Assembly: GCF_033807575.1 (NCBI RefSeq)
Contig: NC_084703.1
Coordinates: 11,594,001 to 11,658,000 of the forward strand
Direction: 5' to 3'
Length of the DNA: 64,000 bases
DNA from: Cydia pomonella
Taxonomy: Eukaryota > Arthropoda > Insecta > Lepidoptera > Tortricidae
The position numbers and the translations under genes were made by a program. The first letter of the stretch is position 1; each line of letters opens with the position of its first letter. Below the pieces are notes generated by a model, which saw only the letters and a list, made by a program, of their open reading frames with translations, ran no database searches and had not been told where the DNA came from. Shown piece by piece: positions 25,401 through 37,235 of the stretch.

Positions 25401-28400
25401 CTTTAGCCAACGATATACCAGTACAAAGACGTATGATATGACAGTATCATACTAAACATGTTAGTACTAGGCTTCGTAAGTTTCTCCCGTGAAATTTTGG
25501 TACTTATTCCTATAATTTATATTATGTGTGATCATACTAAACATAGACGTGGACTAAGCTGTACTAGATACCGGGCTTACGATGCTTATCAATTAAAATA
25601 ATGCTTCTCGTAGCTGCTAGGTTTTATATTGTCACTTACGTCCACGTGATATAAAAGGACTGTAAACCATAAAAATGTATTGCTTGTTTATGTTACACTG
25701 TTGTGACTAGTAAGGAATATATAGGCGGTGATTCACTCACAGTGTTTAAAGCATGGTGTGATAATCCTATAGTTGTTATTGTTTTTCTTAACTAAACATT
25801 GACTACGAAATAACTTCTCCCGATAAGTGCCCACTATACTACAAATATCGCAAATAATCTTACGTAACTCGCTTTGTATTATAGTAATGAACATTACGAT
25901 ATGCCTTATTTTGCTTAGCTATTGTTACAAAATATTATCACGGAAAAAATAAATTTTAGACAATTGTCAGAAATGGTGTTAACACTGTAAACCATTCATA
26001 CAAAAGACGTACTTAAAATGGTAATGTCAATAATTGGCAAGCGTTTGGTCTTAGCGTGCCTGACGGCTGCGTGTCTACTTGGCAATGCGAAATTATAAGG
26101 CTCCTTGTCACGAGCGCTCTGTCCTTCAATGTAACTGACATTAACTTCATCACCGTTGTTTGTTGTGTGCCGTGTTGTTTGCTGGCTGTTTTATCTTATC
26201 TACTTATTATCTTCTGTACAGTACCTAACCCTCTGTGGAAGCAGATGCAATGCGAAATATTACAAATTAAATGGTTTGACCTGGATGTCCGTCCTCCGTT
26301 TCATAAATCATTTATTTCGTGGTAAAACTTAATTTACATACAGAAGTATACATAGGTATATTACAAAAAAAAAGACTAAAACATATTCCAATTGTTTACC
26401 ACGAAATGGGCTCGCCTCAGCATAATGCTGACCTAAATGTCACCGCTGATCTTCCGGCGAGACCATTTGCAGGCCACGATTGCAACTCATATATTTATAA
26501 ATTAAAATAAATAAATTGATTAATTTTACGTAATGACGACGTTTGACTTCACGTAATCAAATTGACCGAAAGTAATTGCCACCATAAATAATTAGATTAA
26601 GTTTATGATTTTAATCCCATTTAGTTAGTTTTTTAACTAGTAATTTAAGTATATTGTTATTACGTAAATAGTTGTAAAGTTGACTTTTAAAAGAAATTGA
26701 AAAGATTTAGTTGCAATAGATTAAAAATTCTGTCATGTTAACCGTATCGTAATGAACTTTATAATAAAATAATGACGCCTGGAAAAACCACAACTACGTC
26801 CATAATTAACATGTCATTAAGACAACACTAAATACCTTTAATAACAGGATTAACTCCTAAATTGACTGATTGCGATTAATTAGATAATTTAAAGGGGCTG
26901 GATTAGAAAATGTAACGTAGTAGAATATACTAGCCCCCTTATTCATAAACGTGTACTAAAGTTACGATGCCGCTGATTATCGTTTGTCCCTTTCCATCAT
27001 ACCAATACGTCGGAAAGGGACAAACGATGATCAGCGGCATCGGAACTTTAGTACACGTTTATGAGTAAGGGGGTAAATGTTTGATTATGTTGGAAGTCAT
27101 AATAGTTTTGTTAGAGTTAACCACCTTGAGCTTTAGCGACAATTTTTACTCCACTGTACACATTTCATAAAATTGCGAATGTTTTGTATAACATAATTTT
27201 TAACCTAGCTATCATAAATTGCTCAAATTTCTCACTCTGATTCCACACATCTAGGACTAGGGTGATTGCACCGTCTGTAGTTGCAAAATTACTCAGTGGT
27301 ATTTATGCGAAGTGCGGCAACCCGCTCTAACCCCACAAAAACGATAAGTAGGTCAATGGACAATGGTTTTTTGTACCCAAATTCTGAACATGAAGTATGA
27401 TGTATAATGAGCTGTTGTTCTGCAGTGACCACGAGGGCGGCAACGTCTCCGCGCACACAACCCATCTGGTCGGCTCTGCGCTGAGCGACCCCTACCTCTC
27501 CTTCGCCGCCGGCCTCAACGGCCTCGCTGGACCCCTGCACGGTCTCGCCAACCAAGAGGTAACAATGATTAAAATGTATCAGAACGAACCTGTCCACAAA
27601 ACCGTCTAACCAATTACAAGCACCCTTTTGGTTCAAAACGGTTAATTTATAAACAGTCTTAAACATACCGACCTAGCTAAAATTCTATAAAGAAATAACT
27701 GGGTTTAGGTAAATATATCTTATATTTATCCAGGTATTCCTAAAATTATGATGATCCGCGTAGCGAAAATACTTAATAGTAAATTTTTTCTCTCGACTGA
27801 AATAAAGCATAATAAAATTTATTTTTAATTTGATAGCCTCGTAGAAGAATGTAACCTTTGAGCTTTACATGTAGATAAACATACATTTGTTTCATCTTTG
27901 ATTAGATAATGTACAATACGGATCAACTGATATGGCAACTCGGCGAAAATTATACATGAAATAGCTTCGTTACAGACATATTTTAGTACATGTAGGTACA
28001 TACTTGGACAAATGTTAAACTGAATGAAACTTGTGTCAACAGTTACTTTACATTATTCGGTGTCTTATCCATTCATATCGGTTGTCTGTTGTAAACACGC
28101 ATATTTTACAAGGACAATTTTATACATCTAGTTGTTATTTATAAATGTATTGTATATTTAGTTTCCATATTGTAGCAAAATTTAAAGTATTGAATTTGGA
28201 GAATATGCATGCTTACAAATTGATTCACTGAAGTAGCTTATGTAAGTATTACGCACTAAAGATACAGGAATTCTGTCCAGTTACATCCTTGAACTGCAAG
28301 ATTGGATAACGTAAAGTAAACATTACATGATTTATCTTATCCTAAACTGATTTAATACCATAAAATGCCTATTTTTTTTTCTATTAATACCCATATCATT

Positions 28401-31400
28401 TGGCAAAGTTTCGCCGGTTTCTTATACATAAACTTTATTTGTTCAGGTACTTGTTTGGCTAGAGAAGCTTCGCAAACAGGTCGGCGACAACTGGACGGAG
28501 GAGGGACTCAAAGAGTTCATCTGGAAGACGCTCAAGTCTGGCCAGGTCGTGCCTGGCTACGGACACGCCGTGCTTAGGAAGACTGATCCCAGGTAATTAT
28601 AAATATGAATAATACCTTTTTTATCAAGCCTTTTTGGTGATAAAAATCGTGCACCCTTTGAATCTCTCCATCATAGATGTACTGTCTTTATGGAATGCGT
28701 TTAGCGCCGCTGCATCGTCTCGCTAGGCTCCTTCGGGCAGCTCACCATGCTGACAAAAAATCCTTTTATAATAGACCCAGACCAAAATAGACCCAACAAA
28801 GCTACTTTGCGCCAATAAAAAGCATAAGTAATATATTATTGCTGGAATGTAAGTCTTTTATATTTAAAAAAAATATTTTTTAAATAAAAATAACATCGCC
28901 TGTTACAACTGTACGTAAAAACGATTGTCTGCTAATTACGGCTTATAAAATACGGATCAACTGATGTGCTATGGTCTAGAGTTCTGGGGCACGGCTGCGG
29001 AATGGCAGCGTGTATTCATTTTGCAGAAACGTGCAGTACGGATTATATCATATGCCCCACACGGAACACCCGCTAGGCAACTCTTCGTAAATAGAAACAT
29101 AATGACACTCACATCACAATACCTATTTTACATAATTAAATATATTAGAAGTAACATACACCTATTTCCAATAAAGACATTTAAAAGTTCACGTATTACA
29201 CAAAAACACAAAAATATGTTGGACTCGACATGTTGTCGACTTGCGAAATCCAACAAAACGGTATATGTTGCGGGGCCAGGTAACTATAATAACCTACCCG
29301 ACAACATAAAGAATATTGAAAATGATCTGATATTCTACACTCGATTAAAAAAATGGCTGACTACAAATGCCTTTTATGACATGTCAGAATATTATAATAA
29401 TGATTTGAATTTTAATTTAATTTATTGGATGTATGAATTGTGGTGATTATTACTATTTTATATTGTTATATTTTATATTATTTAATTTGAAAATTATGAC
29501 ATGTCAGAATATTATAATAATGATTTAATTTAATTTATTGGATATTTGAATTGTTTTGATTATTTTTATACTGTTTTATTTTACTGTAATTGAATTTGAT
29601 TATTATTATTTATTATCTTAATTGTACTTAAATTAACATCGACCTAATTATATATTGTATTACCTTTTGACGTGTAAAATTTGTAATTTTATCAATAAAG
29701 GAATATGAATATGAATAAAGCAAAACGTATTGTAACGCGTCTTAATATTTCAACTCCCATGGGTCTACATATATGTATTTGCCATCCAATAGTCTTAGAA
29801 AAATAAAATTTTCGGAAGCTAGGGGTTAAAGCAGTTCTGATTGATATACCTTAGCTAAGGGGGCTAAGGGTAAAGAGCATAAGTGTCTAGATGTCCTTTA
29901 AACGCACTTCGACATTTGATACGCAGTTAAGCTTCAAGGCGCAAGCCACCAGTGTGCGCCACTAGCATTTCTGTATCGAATATGCTTGTGACGCACGCTG
30001 ATGGAATCCCGCCTTAATATTGGCTGTGCACACTTTTAACTGATGTTTCTGGAAACGTATTATTCTGTTGATAGCAAAACAATAATTTCAAAACTATTAA
30101 TAAATAAATTTAATTAAAATATTAACCACCTTGTCCCATAGAGTCCCAGCGTAAAATGTTAGATTAAGGCGCACTTCTCTTATCTGATTTAGAGCGTTAA
30201 TTTCAGCAGGGCGAGGCATAACAGCATCAAATACTTTTAAGCAAGGAGCGTACTTTCTACTGAAAATATTTTAGCTATAGTAAAATGATAGCAGTTTCAG
30301 TTTTAAATAATGGCTTAATTTTGTATAAGTAATATGAAGAAGTGTAGAATCACGAAATGGCATTATATTGTAAATATCATAATGCCATTGTCTTTATTTG
30401 TTCTAAATTTCAAAGCAACTTAGTCTCTAATAGGCCTCAACGTCAAAGATTTTCCTTGTTAAATTCGTCAACGTTATAGTCAATTTAATATCGTCCAAGT
30501 CCAAAAAATCCAAAAATACCCTTATGTTAAAAAAGTACGTTACTTTAAATGCCGAATTGCCGACAGGACTGCTTTTTTAAATACAATAAGTTTTTACATA
30601 ATATGTATAGTTCGGGTCATCAATCATCATTTGTCAAATTTAACCTTTATTAACATGATGCTACGAGCCAAGGCACACGTCTTCGTGAATGCACGATCTA
30701 TTTTCGCGGTAATCTCATTAATGACACGCCCATAAACGTTACTTACTCTTATCTAATTAATAATTATGGATTACTTCGCCGAGAAGATTATCGTTTCTTG
30801 TTCTTTTGAGAGAGATCCATCTCTTCAGTACGTGACAAGTCACGTTTTCACTTTTGTAGTCACCTCCAAAAGGTTTTAAATTGAAGAAATAAAGGTTAAC
30901 TAAGTAACTAGATAATTATTGTTTCCAGGTACACTTGCCAACGCGAGTTCGCCCTGAAGCACCTGCCCAACGACCCCCTGTTCAAACTCGTCGCCGGCGT
31001 GTACAAGGTGGTGCCCCCGATCCTCACCGAGCTCGGCAAGGTCAAGAACCCGTGGCCCAATGTGGACTCCCACTCTGGCGTCCTTCTACAGGTACGTTTC
31101 TGACCGCTTATGACTTGCGTAACGCGACTGTTTACCTGTGGCGGCTATTCAAAGCAAAATTGTAGATTTCATATTTAATTTTTACATGTTTCATTTGCCT
31201 TTGAATAAAAAAACTTAGACTAAGTATATTATGGCAAGGGTAGACTCCAACCTAAAAAACCCACAAGTCTTGCGCGCCTGAGATCATAAGTAAAGATAAA
31301 ATGACGATTACCAAGTTAGTTAGTCGTTAATATGTAATGTGTTGTTCGCAGGGCACCTAATTTATCGCAAACGGAAAAAGGAGTACTATTTAAATTATAA

Positions 31401-32214
31401 CAATTTATTAATGTTTACACAAAACGTGTCATGGTTTTAACATTGTACATATTAATATTTCCTTATCTTGAGTGGACTCAAGTCTATTGTCAAGGACAGT
31501 AGCTCCCACATTTATTTTCAATAAAAAAAAATAACTGAATCTTTCTCTGCATGTAAAGTAATATTGATTTTGTATGCTATTTGCAAAATATGAAATGAGT
31601 TAATTGATCTGTCGCCCATTAAAGTGATCATATGCTGTTTAAACAACCTTCTACCGTGACCCTGATTAGCGTTGTTATCAAGTCAGACCGCCCGTGAGAG
31701 TATACATTTTATTGAGTCAACTTAATTGACATGGCTAATCTAATCGGCTTCTACGCCTCTGATTCAAACGTTTGGAACACTTCTGTCGTTATCTTCAATG
31801 CTGATGGCACGATATGCGCGGAGGCCGCAAGTGTTGTTTAAAAATAAACAAATACTAGTAAACAAAATCGGTGGATAGATCATTCGATTGGTTTCGTGTA
31901 TTCCAATGAAGCTTGCGTCTACGAAATGAAGTCAACCCTATATCGCAAACAAAATTGATACAGATATTATCACGATGAGAAGTCCAGACAAACGATTAGA
32001 TTATTTGCAAAATGACGGTGGTCGAGTGTTAACGAGAGCGTATGTTTTGCAGTATTACGGGCTGAAGGAGATGAGCTACTACACGGTGATGTTCGGCGTG
32101 TCGCGCGCGCTCGGCGTGCTCGCGCAGATGGTGTGGTCGCGCGCGCTCGGCCTGCCCATCGAGCGGCCCAAGTCTCTCAGCACCGACATGCTCATCAAGC
32201 AGCTCGGCAAGTAA
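10410..32214 (+). CDS. CS: Citrate synthase, mitochondrial (complete, nine exons, 465 aa)
   Basis: The enzyme condenses oxaloacetate and acetyl-CoA to citrate, the first step of the TCA cycle, in the mitochondrial matrix. Exons: 10410-10454, 19740-19901, 20977-21206, 24540-24696, 25013-25212, 27426-27558, 28447-28592, 30929-31091 and 32053-32214. All join in phase at GT-AG borders to 1398 nt. The N-terminus (MALFRITSTKLVEV...) has basic and hydroxyl residues and no acids before Glu13, as for a mitochondrial presequence. The catalytic residues of the animal enzyme are present: His274 in GPLHGLANQE, His320 in VPGYGHAVLRKTDPR and Asp375 in NVDSHSGVLLQYYG (pig mature numbering). Spacing between these landmarks matches the pig enzyme exactly from His238 to Arg401. 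The C-terminus is KQLGK, with no peroxisomal signal. Exon 1 holds only 15 codons and is followed by a 9.3-kb intron. Coding exons are GC-rich against AT-rich introns. Confidence 0.97.
14113..14258. repeat. Palindromic element, TCGCGG-type
   Basis: The left half (CCGCGAAGACCGAAGTTCGC) is mirrored by GCGAACTTCGGTGTTCGCGG on the right, around an AT-rich loop. It belongs to the same family as the paired palindromes at 45181-45425. Confidence 0.65.
14266..14508. repeat. Near-perfect 243-bp palindrome
   Basis: The arm from 14266 (CGGGCAGCTTACGGTTATTT) runs about 100 bp and is repeated in reverse complement up to 14508. The arms include GTAGGATGGTCTCCTCAGG and ACAAGTGTCAAGCTCACT, with a loop of about 30 bp. 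I can see only one mismatch and one short duplication between the arms. It lies in citrate synthase intron 1 and would form a long hairpin in the pre-mRNA. Confidence 0.85.
14592..14692. repeat. ~95-bp palindromic MITE (AAGGCGGGATTCCACC)
   Basis: The ends CAAGGCGGGATTCCACC and GGTGGAATCCCGCCTT pair, with a second match of TGTGCGGCAC to the inner part. A diverged copy lies at 29933-30016 in intron 7 of the same gene. Confidence 0.75.
14826..15535. repeat. ACGGAACCCT-family repeat, full-length copy 2
   Basis: The copy begins TTAGGGTTCCGTAGCC, has a (GTCT)n run followed by CCGAGGCTTTGCTCCGTG, and ends CATGCTCTTGGCCGG. It is the reverse complement of the copy at 4910-5618 over about 700 bp. A 98-codon ORF overlapping its end is not a gene. 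Confidence 0.8.
16378..16515. repeat. MITE with GGGGGCCTAGCCAA ends
   Basis: The left end GGGGGCCTAGCCAAAATGAC and right end GTCATCTTGGCTAGGCCCCC are inverted over about 25 bp, with a 90-bp AT-rich body between. Confidence 0.7.
17493..17677. repeat. ACGGAACCCT-family repeat, short copy
   Basis: The copy starts AAAAAAACCGGACAAATGCG then AGTCGGACTC, and ends GGTACGGAGCCCTAAAAA. It shares its termini with the copies at 36146 and 54617 but lacks the 700-bp body. Confidence 0.7.
19902..20976 (+). other. Citrate synthase intron 2
   Basis: This is AT-rich intron sequence with no ORF of interest. Near 20855 the phrase ATCGCACGTGTCTCG is repeated twice in tandem. I see no other structure. Confidence 0.55.
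21529..21790. repeat. ACGGAACCCT-family fragment
   Basis: It begins TTAGGGTTCCGTAGCCAAAT, like the full copy at 14826, but after about 60 bp changes to a different body. That body carries a hairpin around GGGGGTGTCCCCCCATTC and GGGGAACCCCCAAAA. Confidence 0.6.
23593..23679 (+). tRNA. tRNA-Tyr (anticodon GTA) with a 14-nt intron
   Basis: The cloverleaf folds well: the acceptor arm (TCTTCGA with TCGAAGG) has one U-G pair, the D arm carries an A box (TAGCTCAGTTGGTAGAGC), the anticodon stem is GTGGA/TCCAT with loop CTGTAGA, and the T arm is ACTGG/CCGGT. An intron of 14 nt lies directly after G37, the usual place for eukaryotic tRNA-Tyr. A run of six T at 23689 is a fitting RNA polymerase III stop. 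The gene sits inside citrate synthase intron 3 on the same strand. Confidence 0.9.
23812..23892. repeat. Hairpin element downstream of the tRNA
   Basis: AACTACTTGAAAGAGGAAAT and ATTTCCTCTTTTAAGTAGTT form a stem of about 20 bp with one mismatch around a loop of about 25 nt. It is probably a short MITE. Confidence 0.65.
24740..24935. repeat. Dispersed repeat, copy 2
   Basis: This is the partner of 7784-7965 and fills most of citrate synthase intron 4, the short one (24697-25012). It shares AGGCCATAGGAACTCT and GCAACCTAATTGTGTTTGG. It explains the minus-strand ORFs of about 155 codons that overlap exon 5. Confidence 0.6.
25213..27425 (+). other. Citrate synthase intron 5
   Basis: This is AT-rich sequence with a MITE at 26933-27073 near the 3' side. 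ORFs of 63-89 codons at 26056-26510 encode nothing I recognise. Confidence 0.55.
26933..27073. repeat. ~140-bp MITE, long perfect stems
   Basis: GCCCCCTTATTCATAAACGT and ACGTTTATGAGTAAGGGGG are the ends. The arms extend about 60 bp through GTCCCTTTCC and GGAAAGGGAC, leaving a loop of under 15 nt. Confidence 0.8.
27559..28446 (+). other. Citrate synthase intron 6
   Basis: AT-rich intron. I see no repeat, RNA gene or ORF worth naming. Confidence 0.5.
28964..29715 (+). mobile_element. 3' end of a non-LTR retrotransposon (C-terminal RT fragment and 3' tail)
   Basis: The open frame 28964-29446 (160 codons) resembles the C-terminal tail of LINE reverse transcriptases of the CR1/Jockey group. It has YGLEFWGTA, then VFILQKRAVRIIS, a later basic region, NNLPDNIKN and LKKWLTTNAFYDMSEYYNN. 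The polymerase core is missing, so this is a 5'-truncated copy as left by incomplete reverse transcription. After the stop, a segment of about 65 bp (ACATGTCAGAATATTATAAT...) is duplicated in tandem. The element closes with AATAAAGGAATATGAATATG, a microsatellite-like tail. The frame is intact to its stop, so insertion was fairly recent. The clade is tentative. Confidence 0.75.
29933..30016. repeat. Diverged palindromic MITE
   Basis: This is a second copy of the element at 14592 (shared GCATTTCTGTA, GAATATGCTTGTG and GGAATCCCGCCTTAA), with more mismatches between the arms. Confidence 0.65.
31092..32052 (+). other. Citrate synthase intron 8
   Basis: AT-rich intron with no identifiable element. 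The ORF that runs into exon 9 from 31975 is accidental; the acceptor is TTTTGCAG just before 32053. Confidence 0.55.
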
Positions 32215-34149
32215 CCGCCACAACACCAACAATTCACAACGACCACTCGGTCCAATGAATTGAACAAACAGTTCGATTCACACCCGACCCGATAGTCAAT
32301 ACCGACGCGCTCAGCGTCACAGATCAGAAACCAATCACCTAGAATTGTATTAATTTATTATTTCATCTAGTAGTAAGAGTAAGTGATGCATTTGTTTGAT
32401 TGCTGTTTGAATTTATAATTATTATAATTGTTGTTTAACGTAAGCAAATATTGCTACCCGTGTACTTATTTCTGTGATGATATTATTGTTTAACTTTATA
32501 TATTGTATTGTAAATTATTAATATTATTTATAATTATTAATATTATTTACTATGCTAAAATTATGTTTGTTATATACCTATTATGACAAGTATCTGATTG
32601 ACTAGTGGTGTGATTCGACTGCAAACTTCACTTAGCTGTGTAACGAACGAAACTACCTAGTGTTGTAGAATTCAATAATTAATTCATAGAGCGGTATGCT
32701 GTGCATACCGCACTATAGAAAATTATGTATATTATAGTGTTAACGTATACACATCAACATCATCCACTATTTATTGAAAACAAAACGAGTAAACAATTTT
32801 GTAGTTGACTCAGTATTCTTTTCTGCATTGTAACCGCAATAGCTGTTAAAGTACATAGAACATAAAAAGTTTTCAAGTTTGTAGCTTCCTCACTAGCGTA
32901 GTCGCTTAGAGTACGATTTTAACGGGGATTTACGTCATACTTCGCTATACTTTCCTTTATTACATTGAAATATCTGTCACTTCAAATTTTCTATCTTCAA
33001 AGTAAGTTTAGGTAGCTATTGTAATTTAATTTTGAGTTACCAAAGTATGTACCAGGTTGTTGAATGTACACTATGTTTTTGATTTAATATTATTGCGCCG
33101 TTCGAAGGTCGGAATACGCTCAGTGCTGATACCGAACGTACTATGACCCCACGAACGCGATATAAAATTATATCATAATTATGTATTCATGCTAGAAAAG
33201 CAGATATTTTCAACCAACCTTACGCCGTGGTTTTGGAGTTATCTTCATATAACTGGTTGGTTGGTTTTGGAGTTATATTCATATAGATCTTCATTTACAT
33301 AGTGAATTCATTGCTATTTATTAAAGCCATCTCATTTAGTGTTGGCGGCCCTCCGTCTTGTGGGAGATGGGAACGTTGGTTTGTCAGCGTGTGCTGTAGT
33401 TGTATACAAGACGCGATCCAATAATTTGACAATACTAATAATAAATTGGTACGGTGTAGAAATTGCTTGTATTATTTATTAGCCCCATATACGTTTACTC
33501 GTGTATCATGTATCATATTAGAAACAGACAACGGTTACAGTTATAGTAACAGGCGATAAGTATTGTCCATCCGTCATTGGAAAGAGACCATTGGCTGTTT
33601 TCGAACAGTGGCGACCGTATCACTGATCGTATTAGTATGACGATAAGACTAATATGGACGACTACCCCAAAACCGCCTTTTCATGCAAACGTGGCCCCCA
33701 TTCTCCTCTTTGGATATTCAATTTAATTAATTCAGAATTTTTAATTCCATATATTCCATTGAAAATATTTTGCCACAATTTGATGTATATCAACCACAGC
33801 TATGGGTTTCCGCGTTTAGGACGCGAGATTCACACTCCACTTCCATAGTTGTCGAACCCATGGCCCAAAATACTGGTCCTCTACGTAGTAATAGTTCAAT
33901 ACCGTTGAGCAATATTTATGACCGCTGATTGTATGTGTTCTGCTATAAGTGCCAGTGACCCGCTCACCCATCTCTTGGCCTTTGCAATGGATTACCCAAC
34001 GACAGGCTAACCCATACCAACTGATAATCCATCAGGGAACTTTTTGATGATTGCTTTCTCTTGTTACTTTTGCCTTTCTGTTATAAAACTAAACCATTTT
34101 TAAACTCAATAACAATAAAATTGGGTCAATTTGTAAAGAAATTTCCTTA

Positions 34150-34223
34150 CAACTCGTAGCTCAATTGGTTAAGAGCAAACGCACGGATTGCGGAGGTTGC
34201 GGGTTCAAGTCCTGCCGGAAGCG
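34150..34223 (+). repeat. tRNA-like sequence (SINE head or tRNA pseudogene)
   Basis: A good A box (TAGCTCAATTGGTTAAGAGC) and T arm (GCGGG TTCAAGT CCTGC) are present, but the acceptor halves do not pair and the anticodon arm does not form a five-pair stem. It is therefore not a working tRNA. The phrase GAGGTTGCGGGTTCAAGTCC is typical of dispersed tRNA-derived repeats. Confidence 0.6.
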
Positions 34224-34810
34224 TACATTTTTCCATTTTTTCTTTAATATAAAATTTGGAATTTCCTAATTATTAGTTTTCATTGCCTTACAGTGTATTA
34301 TGTTACTCTAGTTAAACATGCCACCGTCGCCACCAACAAGCCAAACTTATGGCTCTGTTTTAGATGCTAAGTGTGCTTTATGCAGTTAAATAGATTTAAA
34401 CAAGCATACATTACTCGTACTGAAAGGGTAACCCTTTGCAATGCAAACCGTTACACATATCATAATAATACGCTCGATACCAATTGATTGTACTAGTTAC
34501 CTTTTTGGTAAGGATTTGCCTGTTACAGGCAAAGTAAATACATGTGCAGAACACGTACGGAATCCTCGGGAAGGGATAGCGAGCTGCAGCTAGTCTTTTA
34601 GTAGTAAAAACCACCATATAAAAAAAGATATTAATAGCATCCCACTAAATTAACTATTTTTTTAAACAGACGCAGAGGATGGAGAATTATTACCAGCAAA
34701 GAGCGCAATCTAGTACCAATAACGAAGATGTATTTTTGAGTATGCTGCTGCTTAGTTAACATCGAAGAAATAAAATAGTTAAGTATTTGTTTTACAAGGC
34801 GCCAAGGCGG

Positions 34811-35090
34811 CATAGTTGTTGTTTAACCCCTTGTGCTAATATTGATATCCGAGTAAGTGAAAGATTTCAAAATTGACCCACGAACGTAGCGAATTGTTGC
34901 GAGGAAAAAACTAACTGTAAAACATTACAAATCAGATTCAAAATATTTATCATTCAAAATCATCACTTAAAAAGTCTATTCTATCCAAAATGTGCATGGG
35001 ATTACTTTGCCTCACATGTGTATAAATGCAATTTTCTTATCAGTTTTTGAAGCACAAAGAGTCTTTACGCGCTGGTGTGGCGAAAAAAAA
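34811..35090. repeat. Long dispersed repeat, copy A
   Basis: It shares GTTGTTTAACC, AATATTGATAT, ATATTTATCATTCAAAATCA, ATTACTTTGCCTCACA and CTGGTGTGG in order with 36850-37235, in the same orientation about 2 kb apart. No ORF is present. Confidence 0.7.
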
Positions 35091-35629
35091 AATGTTTTTA
35101 TAACCTTGAAATGTTCTGAAGGATATGAGCTATAACAGCCAATTCCGCAGCGTGAATATTTTGTTAGGTTAGCTCAAAATCTGCTATACCTATACAAAGT
35201 CTAATATAGTTTCTGTTACCAAAGACTGCCATTGGAACTTTAACATTGGCTGATTATTGTTATGAATTCGTAAAATATATGTTTTACTTTGGTGAAAAAT
35301 TAAAAAAAAATTAGATTCGTATGATTTTTATTTTTAAACTGGATTAAATATCATTGCACATTTTTTTTACATAGGTATGTATTACACATTACTATTAGAC
35401 GTATTACAATAGAACAAATTAACTGGAGGCCTTGGTCACTTTTCCTTAGTATTATGACATTTATTTCAGTTTGTATTACACATTATTCTCACCTGCTCGT
35501 TGCCAAGTCCGAGGGGCATGCTTGTTTTCTACTTGAACGTATATTAGGTACTCTCGTCTCACAGCTACATTTAGGTACTTATATTGAATGGTACTTTAGC
35601 TTCATAAGAACGCCCACGATAATTTTATT

Positions 35630-35740
35630 AATTAGGTATATTTATTTATTTAATTTTTATTGCACAAAAGAAAAACAATCTTATGGTACAAAAGGTGGAC
35701 TTAATGCCACGAGGCATTCTCTACCAGTCAACCTGAAGGC
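35630..35740 (-). repeat. Retroelement 3' tail (fragment)
   Basis: Read on the minus strand, the segment ends in TTTTGTGCAATAAA after a phrase about non-coding GAATGCC/GGCATT hairpins. I recall such tails as frequent 3' ends of lepidopteran LINEs. The 137-codon plus-strand ORF across it is therefore discounted. Confidence 0.45.
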
Positions 35741-36145
35741 TAAGCACAATATATACTACAGCTTCTACAAAAAACTTACACAAGGTGCACAAGTTTGGCT
35801 TGTTTCCTGCCATCATATCAAATACATATATGTAACGGAAGTTTTTGGGGTTCATACAATAAGCTGATGCTTAGACATTCAGTGCAAATATATTTCAGAC
35901 ATCAAGCATCATCTGCAGTGGCGGCCCTGCCGACTCTAGGGAGAGACGGACTGGCGTGACGGTCACACCGCTGGCACCGCCCTTCGCCATACAAACGAAA
36001 CTTAGTCCCCATTTTCCTCTCTGAATATTGACATAATGTAAAACATGTTTTTGTATATTGTATTCCCTTTCCCTTCATTTGACATTTTCGGTTTTTGATT
36101 TTATAAGATTTGATTAGGCGTGAAAAACAAATTCCATACAAGTTT

Positions 36146-36518
36146 TAGGGGTTCCTTACCTCAAAAGAGAAAAACGGAACCCTTATAGGATCACTTTGTT
36201 GTGTGACCGTCTGTCAAGACCCTTCAATCTCGGGAACGCATAACGCAGACCCTAGAGAGAAAAAATCAATCTTCTAAGTTAACGTAAAAAAAGAAACGGC
36301 CGATTATGCCGCAAAAAACGTATATTTCGACACTCTCAAGGGAATCAAATTCATACGGTACTTCCCGTTGACCTTGAACTATGAAATTTGGCAAGTAATG
36401 TCATTTTACACTACAAGTATAGGGAAAAATATTATTTAAGTTAGTAAATAAATAAAAAAAGTTAATTTTGTAAGGAACCCTCGGTGGGCGAGTCCGACAC
36501 GCACTTGTCCGGTTTTAA
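36146..36518. repeat. ACGGAACCCT-family repeat
   Basis: It opens TAGGGGTTCCTTACCTCAAA then AAAACGGAACCCTTATAGG, and closes GGAACCCTCGGTGGGCGAGT then CACTTGTCCGGTTTT. The termini match 17493 and 54617. Confidence 0.7.
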
Positions 36519-36849
36519 AAAGGAGCTTACTCTTATATTAAAAAAAATCGAAATACAAATGAAGGTATACATCAAATTGTGTAAAAATATTTTCCGTAAT
36601 GTTAATATCTAGAGAGGAAAATGAGGACTACGTTTGTATGGAGAAGCGGTCGTTCGCTTTCCTCTTCACTTTTTCAGCCTATAATCGGCTTTTTTTATAC
36701 ATATTAATTATAAGAAATTTCGTCAACCTACATTATATGAAACAGTATTCAACAGATAAATACAATCGACAATTTACTTATAATTAATTAGGTTGTTACT
36801 CAGTCAGTCTGTTTAATTATTATATACATTCCCTATAAATAGTTATTGG

Positions 36850-37235
36850 TTTTACAAGGGGTGAAAGTTGTTGTTTAACCATTCGTGCCAATATTGATAT
36901 TCGAGCAAGCGAAAGAATCCAAAATTGAACCACGAGAGTAGCGAGTGGTTCGAAAATGGAATCTTGAGCATTGCGAGGGTTTCAAGGCACGAGGGTTAAT
37001 CAAATTTTGCTCCCGAGTGAAACACAATTTTTTTTCACTACACCAGCCCTAAGTAAATATTAGCTGTAAGATATCAAATATTTATCATTCAAAATCAACA
37101 TGGAAACACGAGGAAACCAATCAAAATTTACATTACATTACTTTGCCTCACACATGGATAAAATGCAACTTTCTCATCAGTTTTTGAACAATCAAGAGGG
37201 CCTTTAGCAGCTGGTGTGGTGAAAAACAATGAAAT
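36850..37235. repeat. Long dispersed repeat, copy B
   Basis: This partner of 34811-35090 is longer by about 100 bp, through the segment around GGCACGAGGGTTAATCAAAT that copy A lacks. Confidence 0.7.

Larger units (their letters stand above)
28593..30928 (+). other. Citrate synthase intron 7
   Basis: The intron holds the 3' part of a LINE (28964-29715) and the small palindromic MITE at 29933. The 3' kilobase (30020-30928) is AT-rich with nothing recognised. Confidence 0.6.

Noticed and set aside
32029..32267. Minus-strand ORFs over citrate synthase exon 9
   Set aside because: They are shadows of a GC-rich coding exon.
35454..35867. 137-codon plus-strand ORF
   Set aside because: It crosses a retroelement tail on the other strand and has no protein-like conservation that I can see.
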